Positions 43,951-52,688 of a DNA stretch of 64,000 nucleotides are shown one piece after another. The first letter of the stretch is position 1, and each line of letters opens with the position of its first letter. A model generated the notes under the pieces. That model had not been told where the DNA came from. It did no database searches and was given only the letters and a program-made list of their open reading frames with translations. Made by a program: the position numbers and the translations under genes. Source of the DNA: Actinomyces sp. (GTDB taxonomy: Bacteria > Actinomycetota > Actinomycetes > Actinomycetales > Actinomycetaceae); the NCBI GenBank assembly GCA_022649165.1, contig JALCNR010000003.1, positions 124,001-188,000 of the forward strand. The letters run 5' to 3'.

Positions 43951-44874
43951 GTGGAGTTCCATCCCGAGGTCCCGCGCTCCGTCCTGGAGCCGCCCGGCCC
44001 TTGGACGCATCGCCAGGTCAGCGCGGGCGGCGCGGCCTTCCACGTGGCCGACGCCGGGCCTGAGGATCCGGATCACGCGATCGTGCTGCTCCACGACTTC
44101 CCCCTGTTCTGGCGGTCGTGGCGCTCGGTGATCCCGAGGCTCACCGCCCAGGGGCACCGCGTGGTGGCCATGGACCAGCGAGGATTCGGCACCTCCGACC
44201 TCCAGCGCGACGAGCCCGACCTCGTCCAGCTGGCTCGCGACGTCAGGGCGGTCGTGTCCGCCATGGGGATCGCGCAGTTCACCGTCGTGGGAGCCGGGAT
44301 GGGCGGGGCGGTGGCGTGGATGCTGGGGGCGGCGGGCTCCGTGACGCTGCGCTCGGTGGTGACCGTGGCCTCCCCCCACCCTCTGGACCGTCCCGCCCTG
44401 CGCATGCCGACCCGGCTGTCGCGGGGCCGCCTCCTCGAGATCCGCATGGACGTCCCCCTGCGCCGCGTCCGTCTCCTGGAGAGCGGTCGGCTCGTCGACG
44501 GCCTGATCCGGGCGTGGGCCGCGCCCGCGAACCGGGACCAGCTCCTGACCCAGGCCGGCCCCTACCGCACCGCCATGACGCGTCCGTTCGCGGCGTCGGC
44601 CACCACGGACTCCTTCTCCGCCACGCGGCACCTCAACAAGGCCTCGCGCCGCGCTCTCGCCCCCGCCGTCCGCGTCCCCGTCCTGTCGGTCCAGTGCGCG
44701 CAGGACGGCGGTCTGTCCCCCCGCGAGTTCGCCGGCGACGCGGCACGCGCATGCGGGGGGTTCTCCCAGGCGGTCCTGCGCGACTCCGGGCACTTCGCCT
44801 CCGAGGAGTCGCCCGAGGAGCTCGCCGACCTCATCCTCCGCCACGTCGCCCGGGTTCCGCCCCGCGCGCAGTGA
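43951..44874 (+). CDS. EphE-like alpha/beta hydrolase without nucleophile
   Basis: 307 residues of alpha/beta-hydrolase fold with epoxide-hydrolase-like marks: LLHDFPLFWRSW (oxyanion loop, normally HGFPxFW), MDQRGFGTSDL, and the C-terminal histidine His281 in DSGHFASEE. The nucleophile elbow reads VVGAGMGGAVA: the residue that should be Ser or Asp is Gly116. The oxyanion HG is also HD. I infer loss of ordinary hydrolase activity. Gene position (before nth and crp) matches mycobacterial ephE. Start GTG 43951, AGGGAGCC upstream. Confidence 0.8.
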   Translation: MEFHPEVPRSVLEPPGPWTHRQVSAGGAAFHVADAGPEDPDHAIVLLHDFPLFWRSWRSVIPRLTAQGHRVVAMDQRGFGTSDLQRDEPDLVQLARDVRAVVSAMGIAQFTVVGAGMGGAVAWMLGAAGSVTLRSVVTVASPHPLDRPALRMPTRLSRGRLLEIRMDVPLRRVRLLESGRLVDGLIRAWAAPANRDQLLTQAGPYRTAMTRPFAASATTDSFSATRHLNKASRRALAPAVRVPVLSVQCAQDGGLSPREFAGDAARACGGFSQAVLRDSGHFASEESPEELADLILRHVARVPPRAQ

Positions 44875-44911
44875 GGGGGGCGGGTGCGCCGCACCCCCTC
44901 AGCTCGCCCCC

Positions 44912-45556
44912 TCAGTTCTCCGACCCGGCCGACGGGCACAGATCCGCGATCACGCACCGTTCGCACGCGGGCCGGCGCGCGTGGCAGACGGCGCGCCCGT
45001 GCCAGATGAGGACATGGGACAGCTTCGTCCAGTCCACCTCCGGCATGAGGGCGCAGACATCGCGCTCAACGGCCCCCGGGTCCGACGCGAGGGTCCATCC
45101 GAGACGTCGCGAGAGGCGCCCGACATGCGTGTCGACGGTGAGCGCGGGGATGCCGAAGCAATTGCCGCGCACGACATTGGCGGTCTTGCGGCCGACCCCG
45201 GGCAGGGACTCCAGCTCCGCGGACCCGCGCGGCACCTCGCCCTCGAACCGCTCGCACAAGTCGCGCGCGACGCCGACGACCTGCCCGGCGCGACGGTGCT
45301 GGAATCCCAGCGGGCGGATGACCGCCTCGACCTCGGCGGGCGGGGCGCCGGCCAGGTCCTCCGGCGCCGGCCAGCGGCGGAACAGCTCGGGGGTCACCGT
45401 ATTGACGCGGTCGTCGGTCGTCTGGGCGGACAGAACAGTGGCCACCAGCAGCTCGAAGGGGCTCCGGTGGTCCAGGCGGGTACGGGCGTCGGGGTACTCG
45501 GCGCGCAACCGGTCCCAGACCTCCAGGGCCTGCGCCGGGGCTGGTGGATGAGGCAC
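44912..45556 (-). CDS. nth: endonuclease III
   Basis: Base-excision-repair DNA glycosylase/AP lyase for oxidised pyrimidines. The helix-hairpin-helix LPGVGRKTA carries catalytic Lys124; Asp142 is in TVDTHV. The C-terminal [4Fe-4S] ligands are spaced C-x6-C-x2-C-x5-C (CHARRPACERCVIADLC). 214 residues from GTG 45556, chosen because a near-consensus TATTAT box lies exactly six bases upstream; longer in-frame starts reach back into the crp promoter and are unlikely. Divergent from crp. Confidence 0.95.
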   Translation of the reverse strand: MPHPPAPAQALEVWDRLRAEYPDARTRLDHRSPFELLVATVLSAQTTDDRVNTVTPELFRRWPAPEDLAGAPPAEVEAVIRPLGFQHRRAGQVVGVARDLCERFEGEVPRGSAELESLPGVGRKTANVVRGNCFGIPALTVDTHVGRLSRRLGWTLASDPGAVERDVCALMPEVDWTKLSHVLIWHGRAVCHARRPACERCVIADLCPSAGSEN

Positions 45557-45562
45557 TGCGGC

Positions 45563-45568
45563 ATAATA
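45563..45568 (-). promoter_or_regulatory. -10 box of leaderless nth
   Basis: TATTAT on the minus strand, six bases before GTG 45556; the best -10 match of the set. Confidence 0.6.
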
Positions 45569-45603
45569 GGACGGCTGGCGCAGCCACACACCGGTCAATG
45601 TCT

Positions 45604-45619
45604 GGTGGCGGAGGTCACA
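45604..45619. promoter_or_regulatory. Candidate Crp/GlxR box between nth and crp
   Basis: GGTGG-CGGAGG-TCACA against TGTGA-N6-TCACA: the right half is perfect, the left half keeps three of five bases. It lies 83-98 bases before the crp start and behind the nth promoter, so autoregulation is possible. Confidence 0.35.
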
Positions 45620-45701
45620 AGTGCGCCACAATGAACGCGAGGACAGAAGAGTCGGCACCACCCCGGCTCGCACGGCAGACACGAACGGAGTTTGGTGAGA
45701 C

Positions 45702-46385
45702 ATGATCGCTGACGGCAACTTCATCAGTCAGGTGCCCCTCTTCGACGGCCTCGACGAGGCCCAGCAGGAGTCGCTCCAGTCCAAGATGGGCCACACGACG
45801 CTCCGCCGCGGGGAGACCCTCTTCGACGAGGGCGACCTGGGCGACCGGCTCTACATCATCACCGAGGGCAAGGTGAAGCTCGGCCACACCTCCAACGACG
45901 GCCGCGAGTCGTTGATCGCCGTCCTGGGCCCCGGGGAGATCATCGGCGAGCTCACGCTCTTCGACCCCGGCGCGCGTTCGACCACCGCGACGGCCGTGTC
46001 GCCCGCATCGCTGCTGTACCTGGACCACGAGGACCTCATGGGCATCCTCGACGCCAACCCGACGCTGGCCAAGCATATGCTCAAGGCGCTGGCCCAGCGT
46101 CTGCGCCGCACGAACGAGTCCATGTCGGACCTGGTGTTCTCCGATGTCCCCGGCCGCGTCGCCAAGGCGCTGCTGGACCTGGCCGACCGTTTCGGGACCC
46201 CCACCGACGAGGGCGTCCACGTCCCCCACGACCTCACGCAGGAGGAGCTGGCGCAGCTGGTGGGCGCCTCTCGCGAGACCGTCAACAAGTCGCTGGCCGA
46301 CTTCGTCTCCCGCGGATGGATCCGGTTGGAGGGACGCGCCGTCACCCTGTTGGACGTCGACCGCCTGGCGCGCCGGGCCCGCTGA
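45702..46385 (+). CDS. crp: Crp/Fnr-family regulator (GlxR/Crp type)
   Basis: 227 residues. N-terminal cyclic-nucleotide-binding domain with the phosphate-binding cassette GELTLFDPGARSTTATA, a long dimerisation helix (MLKALAQRLRRTNESM) and a C-terminal winged helix with recognition helix TQEELAQLVGASRETVNKSLADF. It is the orthologue, by sequence style and position next to nth, of the global cAMP regulator (GlxR in corynebacteria, Rv3676 in mycobacteria). No Fe-S cysteines, so not FNR. GTGAG ribosome site. Confidence 0.94.
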   Translation: MIADGNFISQVPLFDGLDEAQQESLQSKMGHTTLRRGETLFDEGDLGDRLYIITEGKVKLGHTSNDGRESLIAVLGPGEIIGELTLFDPGARSTTATAVSPASLLYLDHEDLMGILDANPTLAKHMLKALAQRLRRTNESMSDLVFSDVPGRVAKALLDLADRFGTPTDEGVHVPHDLTQEELAQLVGASRETVNKSLADFVSRGWIRLEGRAVTLLDVDRLARRAR

Positions 46386-46499
46386 GGGGATCCCGGCCCC
46401 GTCCTGCCCCGCATCGACCGGGGACGTCGTCAGTTCAGCGGCGTCCCCGGATCCCCGTCTGCGGGGCACTGCCCGCCGCGTGCGGACCGGCCGGCCGGG

Positions 46500-46658
46500 T
46501 CAGTCGAGCGGCCGCTTGAGGTAGGCCACGAGGTTCTCCGACCCGGTGGGCCCGGGGACCACCTGGACCAGCTCCCACCCGTCCTGGCCCCACTGGTCCA
46601 GGATCGCCTTGGTCGCGTGCGTGAGCAGGGGGATGGTCGCGTACTCCCACTTCGTCAT
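46500..46658 (-). CDS. DUF4177-like small protein
   Basis: 52 residues: starts MTKWEYATIPLLTHATKAIL, then DQWGQDGWELVQVV and ends NLVAYLKRPLD. The WEY...WGQDGWELV pattern is typical of DUF4177 and a counterpart of this size lies in the same region of the mycobacterial chromosome. It is small but convincing: a TAGGAT box lies six bases before the ATG and codon use is like that of the neighbours. The function is unknown. Confidence 0.85.
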   Translation of the reverse strand: MTKWEYATIPLLTHATKAILDQWGQDGWELVQVVPGPTGSENLVAYLKRPLD

Positions 46659-46664
46659 GCCCGC

Positions 46665-46670
46665 ATCCTA
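46665..46670 (-). promoter_or_regulatory. -10 box of leaderless DUF4177-like gene
   Basis: TAGGAT on the minus strand, six bases before ATG 46658. Confidence 0.5.
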
Positions 46671-46721
46671 TCGCCGCAGGTTCCCGGAACGCCGGGCCGC
46701 TCCCGGGTGCGCGCTCACCCC

Positions 46722-47057
46722 CTACCGCCGGACGCGGGCGAGGACGCGCGGCACTTGGGGGGAGCGGAGTTCCTCGGCCAGGGGGTCGTCGGAGTCCGCC
46801 AGCCACTGCGCCCAGTCCTCCACATCGGGATGGAAGCGCAGCAGCGCGCGACGCTCCCGCTCAGTGAGCCCTCCCCACACCCCGAAGTTCGCTTGGGACT
46901 GCAATGCGTCCGCCAAGCATTCCAACCTGACCTCGCATTCCATGCACCTCAGGCGCACTTGCCGCTGCGAGGCTCCCTGGACGAAGAGCGCATCGGGTTC
47001 ACCCGAGGCGCATAGAGCGCGAGCCGCCCAGCTCTGGTCGTCATTGACACCGCTCAT
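46722..47057 (-). CDS. WhiB-family Fe-S transcriptional regulator
   Basis: 111 residues. Four cluster cysteines are at 16, 38, 41 and 47 (C-x21-C-x2-C-x5-C), followed by the GVWGGLTERERRAL turn and a basic C-terminus (VLARVRR) for DNA or sigma-factor contacts. Its place between crp and ponA2 equals that of whiB4 in mycobacteria, a redox sensor; orthology is an inference. The start is the ATG at 47057 preceded by GGAGTAGG. Confidence 0.93.
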   Translation of the reverse strand: MSGVNDDQSWAARALCASGEPDALFVQGASQRQVRLRCMECEVRLECLADALQSQANFGVWGGLTERERRALLRFHPDVEDWAQWLADSDDPLAEELRSPQVPRVLARVRR

Positions 47058-47220
47058 GTTCCTACTCCGTATCCGGTCACCGCTGACCCTTCACACACTG
47101 TGACCATACACACATCTCATCAGCAACTCAAAGCCGGCCGATTGTGCTCGCGATGTCCACCGATGCGCCGGATCCGCGCGGGCACAGGAAACATCCAGCC
47201 CCTCCCCCAGCGGCGGCACG

Positions 47221-47226
47221 TATCCT
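47221..47226 (+). promoter_or_regulatory. -10 box of leaderless ponA2-like gene
   Basis: TATCCT, six bases before ATG 47233. Confidence 0.55.
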
Positions 47227-47232
47227 TGTGCC

Positions 47233-49449
47233 ATGTCGTCTCCACGCTCGCGCGCCGTCACCCCCGTGCAGCTGGTCGCCCTGCTGCTGGCCTTCCTCAG
47301 CATCTCCGGGTTGACCGGGGTGCTCGGGGCGGGCCTGCTGGTCCCGGCCGCGGGCTCCGCCGGCGAGGTCGCGAAGGCGGTCCCGACGGTCTTCGACGGG
47401 CTTCCTGACGACCTCCAGATCGTCGAGCCGGCCGTCGAGTCGACGATGCTCGACGAGGACGGCAACACCATCGCCACCTTCTTCGACAAGCGCCGCATCG
47501 TCGTCCCCTCGGACAAGATCGCCGACATCATGAAGCAGGCGATCGTGGCGATCGAGGACAAGAGGTTCTACGAGCACCACGGGGTCGACCCCGACGGCGT
47601 GGCCCGGGCGCTGGTGTCCAACCTGTCGGGGGACAGCGGCACGCAGGGCGCCTCGACGATCACCCAGCAGTACATCCGCAACATGCTCATCGAGAAGGGA
47701 TACCTCGAGGGCGACGCGCAGATCGTCGCCGACGCCACGGCGCAGACACCCGAGCGCAAGCTGCGCGAGATGAAGTACGCGCTCACCCTGGAGACGAAGA
47801 TGTCGAAGGATGAGATCCTCACGGGCTACCTCAACATCGCGCCCTTCGGCCCCACGACCTACGGCGTGGAGGCCGCCAGCAAACTCTACTTCTCTAAGTC
47901 CGCCAGCCAGCTCACCATCTCCGAAGCCGCCCTGCTGGCCGGGCTGGTCCAGGCCCCCACCGACTACGACCCCCTCACCTATCCCGATGCGGCGCAGTCC
48001 CGCCGCGACACGGTGCTCGGCGTGATGCTCGACCAGGGCGTCATCACCCAGGGGGACTATGACGCGGCCGTGGCCGTCAACGTCTCCGACATGCTCCACC
48101 CGGACGTGCAGACGTCGGGATGCTCGGGGGCGACGACCACGATGGAGTACTTCTGCCAGTACGCCATCGAGCAGTTCCTCAACGACGAGACCTTCGGCGC
48201 CACTCAGGGCGAGCGCAACCAACTGCTCCAGACGGGCGGCATCGAGATCCGCACGACGATCAACGCCTCGAAGCAGCAGGACGCCTGGAATGCGCTGACG
48301 GCCGCCCTGCCGGTGGACAACGCGAACGGCGGGGTCGGCCTGGACGACGCGCTCACCTCGGTGGAGCCCTCGACCGGGAACGTCCTGGCGATGGCCCAGA
48401 ACACGACCTACGGCCAGGGGGAGTCCACGCGGGAGACGATGGTGAACTACAACGTGGACAGCAACTTCTCGCCGGGATCGACGTTCAAGCTCTTCACGCT
48501 CATCCAGTGGTTCAAGGAGGGTCACGGCGCCTACGACACGGTCGGGCGGGCGAACCGGACGTACACCACGGGCGAGTTCACGTGCTCTGACGGCACGTAC
48601 GTCCCCGTGGACAACGGCGCGTGGACGGTCAACGACCTGACGGGCAAGGACGGCCCGATGCAGGCGATCCGCGCCCTCGGCCTGTCCGTCAACCAGGCGT
48701 TCATCAACATGTCGACGAAGGTCGACTTCTGCGCGATCTTCCAGGACGCGAAGGACTTCGGAATCACGAAGGCGGACGGTTCCGCGATCGACCCGCTCCC
48801 CTCGAACATCATCGGCTCGGGCGAGGCCTCCCCCCTCAAGCTCGCCACCGCCTACGCCGCCATCGCGAACAACGGCGTGCTGTGCCAGCCCAACGCCATC
48901 ACCACGGTGACGGACCGCGACGGCAACGTCCTCAAGGAGTACAAACCGAACTGCAGCCAGGTCCTGGACTCGACCGTCGCGCAAAAGGTCTCGACGATGC
49001 TGCGCAAGGCGAATGCGCAGTACTACGACTTCGCGCTGGACGGCGGACGGCAGTTCGCCGCGAAGACCGGAACAACGGACAACAACTCGAACACCTGGAC
49101 GGCCGGTTTCACTCAGGAGATCGCGACCGTGGCGTGGATGGGGTACGCGAACAGCTCCTCCCAGCAGGTTGAGAACTTCTCCATCGCCGGGACGACCCTG
49201 GCCGTGCCCTACGGCTCGACGGTGGGGGCCTACATCTGGGCCCCGTACATGAACGCCGCTCTGGCGGGGACCACGGGCACGCCGATGGCCGACGTCTTCA
49301 TCGGCGACGTGCCCCGGCCCTCCCCCAGCCCCACGCCGTCGGCCACGGACACCGGGTCCTCCTCCGACAAGCCGGACACCGACACCGGCGACAATGGCCA
49401 GGGGCAGGACAACGGCGGCGATTCCGGATCCGACGGGAACGACCGGTGA
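47233..49449 (+). CDS. bifunctional class A penicillin-binding protein, PonA2 type
   Basis: 738 residues. A membrane helix is at about 10-38. The glycosyltransferase 51 domain (AIVAIEDKRFYEHHGVD, GASTITQQYIRN) polymerises lipid II. The transpeptidase domain has Ser416-x-x-Lys419 (GSTFK), the SVN motif and Lys611-Thr-Gly. It ends in a Ser/Pro/Asp/Gly-rich tail without the PASTA domain that mycobacterial PonA2 carries. Start with leaderless promoter. It overlaps the next gene by GTGA, so cell-wall synthesis is coupled to the phosphoesterase. Confidence 0.93.
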   Translation: MSSPRSRAVTPVQLVALLLAFLSISGLTGVLGAGLLVPAAGSAGEVAKAVPTVFDGLPDDLQIVEPAVESTMLDEDGNTIATFFDKRRIVVPSDKIADIMKQAIVAIEDKRFYEHHGVDPDGVARALVSNLSGDSGTQGASTITQQYIRNMLIEKGYLEGDAQIVADATAQTPERKLREMKYALTLETKMSKDEILTGYLNIAPFGPTTYGVEAASKLYFSKSASQLTISEAALLAGLVQAPTDYDPLTYPDAAQSRRDTVLGVMLDQGVITQGDYDAAVAVNVSDMLHPDVQTSGCSGATTTMEYFCQYAIEQFLNDETFGATQGERNQLLQTGGIEIRTTINASKQQDAWNALTAALPVDNANGGVGLDDALTSVEPSTGNVLAMAQNTTYGQGESTRETMVNYNVDSNFSPGSTFKLFTLIQWFKEGHGAYDTVGRANRTYTTGEFTCSDGTYVPVDNGAWTVNDLTGKDGPMQAIRALGLSVNQAFINMSTKVDFCAIFQDAKDFGITKADGSAIDPLPSNIIGSGEASPLKLATAYAAIANNGVLCQPNAITTVTDRDGNVLKEYKPNCSQVLDSTVAQKVSTMLRKANAQYYDFALDGGRQFAAKTGTTDNNSNTWTAGFTQEIATVAWMGYANSSSQQVENFSIAGTTLAVPYGSTVGAYIWAPYMNAALAGTTGTPMADVFIGDVPRPSPSPTPSATDTGSSSDKPDTDTGDNGQGQDNGGDSGSDGNDR

Positions 49450-50534
49450 TCCCGCCTCTGCCGCCCAGCCTCGACGCCCTGGCCGACCAGCCCTCGATCG
49501 CGCCGCGCGGCGTCATCGCCCGGGGCCGGGCCCTGGGGCTGTCCGCCGCCATGTTGGCCGCCACGGGCGCTGCCACGCTCGCCTGGGGCCAGGTCGAGCG
49601 TCGGCTGCCGGCCGTCCGCCACGTCCACGTCCCGGTCGAGGCCTCACGCGGCACGCGGGAGCTGCGGATCCTCCAGATCTCCGACCTGCACCTCTACCCC
49701 GGCCAAGAGTTCCTCGTCGACTTCCTCACCCGCGTCGCCCGCACGCAGCCGATCGACATGGTCCTGTCCACGGGGGACAACTTCGGTTCCGCCGATGGCC
49801 TGCCCCTGGTCCGAGCCGCCCACGCGCCCTTCCTCGGGCTGCCCGGCGCCTTCGTCCTCGGATCGAACGACTACTACTCCCCACGCCACAAGAACTGGGC
49901 GCACTACCTGCGCCGCGACCCGCGCGTCTCGGAAGATCCGCGGCTGGGCCTGTGGAACGGCTCCGAGGACGAGTTCGGCACGCCCTCCCGCGGTCTGCCG
50001 CACTCCCTGGACCTGGGCCACGACGACCAGATCCCGGACCTGCCATGGCGGGCCTTCGTCGCGGACCTGGACGCCGCCGGATGGGCGGACCTGTCGAATC
50101 GCGCGGCCACCCTCGACATCGAGACGCAGGGAGGGGGCGGCGTCCAGAGGGTGAGCCTCATCGGCGTGGACGATCCCCACCTGGGACGCGATCGCCTCCC
50201 CGACCCCGACGCCTCGTGGACCGATCCGCGGGCCTTGCGCCTAGCGGTCACGCACGCGCCGTACGTCCGCGTCGTCGACGCCTTCGCCCACCGCCATCCC
50301 GATGTCATCGTCGCCGGTCACACCCACGGCGGCCAGATCGCCCTCCCGTTCCTCGGGGCGATCGTCACGAACTGCGACCTGCCCAGCCGTTTCGCCAGGG
50401 GGCTCCACATGTGGACCGCGGGAGACGACGCCGCCCTCCTCCAGGTCTCCGCCGGCCTGGGGACCTCGCCGTTCGCCCCCGTGCGCGTCGCCGCGCGCCC
50501 CGAGGTCACCGTCATCCATCTCATGCCCGTGTGA
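49446..50534 (+). CDS. metallophosphoesterase
   Basis: 362 residues. Calcineurin-like phosphoesterase: DLH (ISDLHLYPG), GDN (STGDNFGS), GSND in place of the usual GNHD, a histidine motif VTHAPY, and GHTHGGQI. A hydrophobic N-terminal segment (about 25-45) suggests membrane attachment. GTG start inside the ponA2 stop. It is the counterpart of mycobacterial Rv3683; substrate unknown, possibly a lipid-linked wall intermediate given the coupling. Confidence 0.9.
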   Translation: MIPPLPPSLDALADQPSIAPRGVIARGRALGLSAAMLAATGAATLAWGQVERRLPAVRHVHVPVEASRGTRELRILQISDLHLYPGQEFLVDFLTRVARTQPIDMVLSTGDNFGSADGLPLVRAAHAPFLGLPGAFVLGSNDYYSPRHKNWAHYLRRDPRVSEDPRLGLWNGSEDEFGTPSRGLPHSLDLGHDDQIPDLPWRAFVADLDAAGWADLSNRAATLDIETQGGGGVQRVSLIGVDDPHLGRDRLPDPDASWTDPRALRLAVTHAPYVRVVDAFAHRHPDVIVAGHTHGGQIALPFLGAIVTNCDLPSRFARGLHMWTAGDDAALLQVSAGLGTSPFAPVRVAARPEVTVIHLMPV

Positions 50535-50597
50535 CGGAACCGGCGCCCTGCCGGTTTGGTCGGCCCAGTCGCCCACCGGTATACTCGTCGGGTCACA

Positions 50598-50671
<74 letters not shown>

Positions 50672-50681
50672 CTCGTGTGAG

Positions 50682-50713
50682 AGCCCCCGGCCTGCAAAGA
50701 CAGGCCGGGGGCT
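50682..50713 (+). terminator. Hairpin terminator after tRNA-Pro
   Basis: AGCCCCCGGCCTG - CAAAGA - CAGGCCGGGGGCT, perfect 13-bp stem, followed by TCGCTC. Confidence 0.85.
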
Positions 50714-50951
50714 TCGCTCATCCCGGAAGAACGGCGAGAAGGCCCGCCCAGTCTCGGCGCCAGGCCCCGTGCTCCAATGCGGGTTCGCCGCGACCGGCAG
50801 CGCCGAGAGCGAGGTTCAGTGCAATATGAGGGCCTTGACGGGGCCGTTCCGGCGCCGAACCTCGCGACGGGCGCCCTCGACGCGCGTGAGCCACGCCTTC
50901 AGCGCCCTCACCGGGTCGCCCCGCTGCGGGATCATGCTGCAGGAGGCCGGT

Positions 50952-50957
50952 TAAGGT
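50952..50957 (+). promoter_or_regulatory. -10 box of leaderless YwiC-like gene
   Basis: TAAGGT, six bases before ATG 50964. Confidence 0.5.
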
Positions 50958-50963
50958 GGGCCC

Positions 50964-51848
50964 ATGACCCCTCCCGGACCGCGGCCGCACCGATCGGCCA
51001 GGCGGCGTCTGGTGGCCCGGGGCTGGATCACGGACCAGCATGGCGCCTGGCCGATGGCCACCGTGCCCATCATCGTCGGCGCGCTGATGGGCGGCGCGCG
51101 CTGGGAACATCTGGCGCTGCTGGCCGGGTGGGTCGCCGGCTTCCTGTTCTTCAACGCCGCCAGCCTGTGGCTGAGGGCTCCCCACCGGGCACGGTACCGG
51201 CCCGCCCTGTTGACGTGGGCGGGGGTGGCCGTGGGGTTCGGCCTCCTCCTGGTGGTGCTCGCCCCGCGGCTCCTGTGGTGGGTTCCCGTGTTCGCCCCCC
51301 TGGTCGCCGTGGCTCTCGTGGAGGCGTGGCGACGACGAGGGCGCTCCCTGCCGTCACGCCTGAGCGCCGTCATCGCCTGCGGACTGACATGCGCGGTGGC
51401 CTACGACTGGGCGACGGGACTCGTCCGGCCCGAGGGCGCCTGGCGGGCCGGCGAAGCGTGGCCGTGGCGCGACGCTGCCGCCCTGACGGGTTCCGCCCCG
51501 GCCCCCTCCACCGGGTGGACCCATGCGTGGATCGTGACGTCGCTGCTCACAGCCTATTTCGTCGGATCCGTGCCCTATGTCCGATCCCTGATCCGGGAAC
51601 GCGGGAACCGGCGATGGATCGCGGGCTCCGCGGCCTGGCACACCCTGGCGACCGGAGGCGCGGTGGCGGCCGCCGCGCTCGGAGCCGTGTCCTGGGCCGC
51701 CCCCACCCTGTGGGCGCTGCTCACCGCGCGCGCCCTCCTGGTCCCGTGGGACCAGGCGCGGCGGGGCCCCTGGAAGCCGCTCTCCATCGGGCTGGGCGAG
51801 GTCGCGGCCTGCCTCCTCACGGCGGCCGCGCTGCTCCTCCCCGCCTGA
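50964..51848 (+). CDS. YwiC-like membrane protein
   Basis: 294 residues, about eight membrane helices. The opening WITDQHGAWPMATVPI matches the YwiC-like family, whose members in Bacillus lie near nitrate-respiration genes; the biochemical role is unknown. A ~290-base gap with no gene separates it from tRNA-Pro. Convergent with the Mrp operon. Confidence 0.85.
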   Translation: MTPPGPRPHRSARRRLVARGWITDQHGAWPMATVPIIVGALMGGARWEHLALLAGWVAGFLFFNAASLWLRAPHRARYRPALLTWAGVAVGFGLLLVVLAPRLLWWVPVFAPLVAVALVEAWRRRGRSLPSRLSAVIACGLTCAVAYDWATGLVRPEGAWRAGEAWPWRDAAALTGSAPAPSTGWTHAWIVTSLLTAYFVGSVPYVRSLIRERGNRRWIAGSAAWHTLATGGAVAAAALGAVSWAAPTLWALLTARALLVPWDQARRGPWKPLSIGLGEVAACLLTAAALLLPA

Positions 51849-51903
51849 GACGGGTCTCGGCGCCGACCGGCTCCCACTGCCGCGCGCCGCTTCGCCTGGC
51901 TCC

Positions 51904-52263
51904 TCAGGACCCGTCCCCCAGCGACGAGGTCTCCAGGTCCGCCGTGAGCTCGTCGACCACCAGGTCCGCCCCGCCCCCGGTGCGATAGGCGGCCCGTCCG
52001 ACCAGGTGGGAGGCGACGGGGGCCGTGATGAACTGGAGGATCAGCACCGTCGCCGCCAGGACGACCCACCGCCACTGCCACGACTCCAGCCCGATGCCCG
52101 CCAGGACGAACATGAGCCCCAGGAATTGCGGTTTGGAGGCCGCGTGCATGCGCGCGTAGACATCCCGGAAGCGGACCAGCCCGATGGCCGCCACCAGCGT
52201 GAAGAACACGCCGACGAGCAGCAGGACCGCCCCGGCCACGTGGGCGGCGTCCTCGACGTTCAT
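51904..52263 (-). CDS. mnhG: Mrp Na+/H+ antiporter subunit G
   Basis: 119 residues, three membrane helices (GAVLLLVGVFFTLVAAIGLV; PQFLGLMFVLAGI; VVLAATVLILQFITAPVASHLVGRAAYR). The family signature ARMHAASKP is intact. Last gene of the operon; its start overlaps the mnhF stop by four bases. A short polar tail of about 25 residues. Confidence 0.93.
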   Translation of the reverse strand: MNVEDAAHVAGAVLLLVGVFFTLVAAIGLVRFRDVYARMHAASKPQFLGLMFVLAGIGLESWQWRWVVLAATVLILQFITAPVASHLVGRAAYRTGGGADLVVDELTADLETSSLGDGS

Positions 52264-52688
52264 TCGTCCTCCTCCGTATCCGGCAGGCCGGCCCCCGACG
52301 CCGTCAGGTCGGCCTCGCGGGCCGCCTGCTCCCGCTCGGCCCGATCCGCGTCCCGCGCCGCCTGCTCCCGCTCGACGCGCTGGCGCTCCGCCTCCTCCAC
52401 CGTGAGGATGCGCCGCACATCGGAGCGCTCGCGCACCGCGAACCGGGAGACGACGACCGCGCTGATGAACGCCGTGAGGGCCAGGATCACGAGCAGGACG
52501 GACAGGTCCTGGCGCCCCCATCCCACGATCATGACGCCGACCAGGCTGATCCCGGCGGCTGTGAGGACGTCGTTCGCGATGCTGCGGTCCAGCAGCGAGG
52601 GCCCGGCGGCCACGCGCCACAGGGCCAGAAGACCGGCGGCCACGGCCAGGCACGCGGTCGCCAGGTGGAGGATGTCCAGCACGCTCAT
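52260..52688 (-). CDS. mnhF: Mrp Na+/H+ antiporter subunit F with coiled-coil-like tail
   Basis: 142 residues; ordinary MnhF is about 90. Three membrane helices (about 4-24, 38-58, 62-82) include GPSLLDRSIANDVLTAAG. Residues about 95-142 form an extra charged tail with near-repeats of EREQAARDAD / EREQAAREAD, predicted helical and cytoplasmic. Overlaps mnhE and mnhG by four bases each. Confidence 0.92.
   Translation of the reverse strand: MSVLDILHLATACLAVAAGLLALWRVAAGPSLLDRSIANDVLTAAGISLVGVMIVGWGRQDLSVLLVILALTAFISAVVVSRFAVRERSDVRRILTVEEAERQRVEREQAARDADRAEREQAAREADLTASGAGLPDTEEDE

Noticed and set aside
46722-50534. Genomic island around WhiB/PonA2
   Set aside because: Gene order matches the mycobacterial core chromosome and no integrase, att repeat or composition shift is seen.
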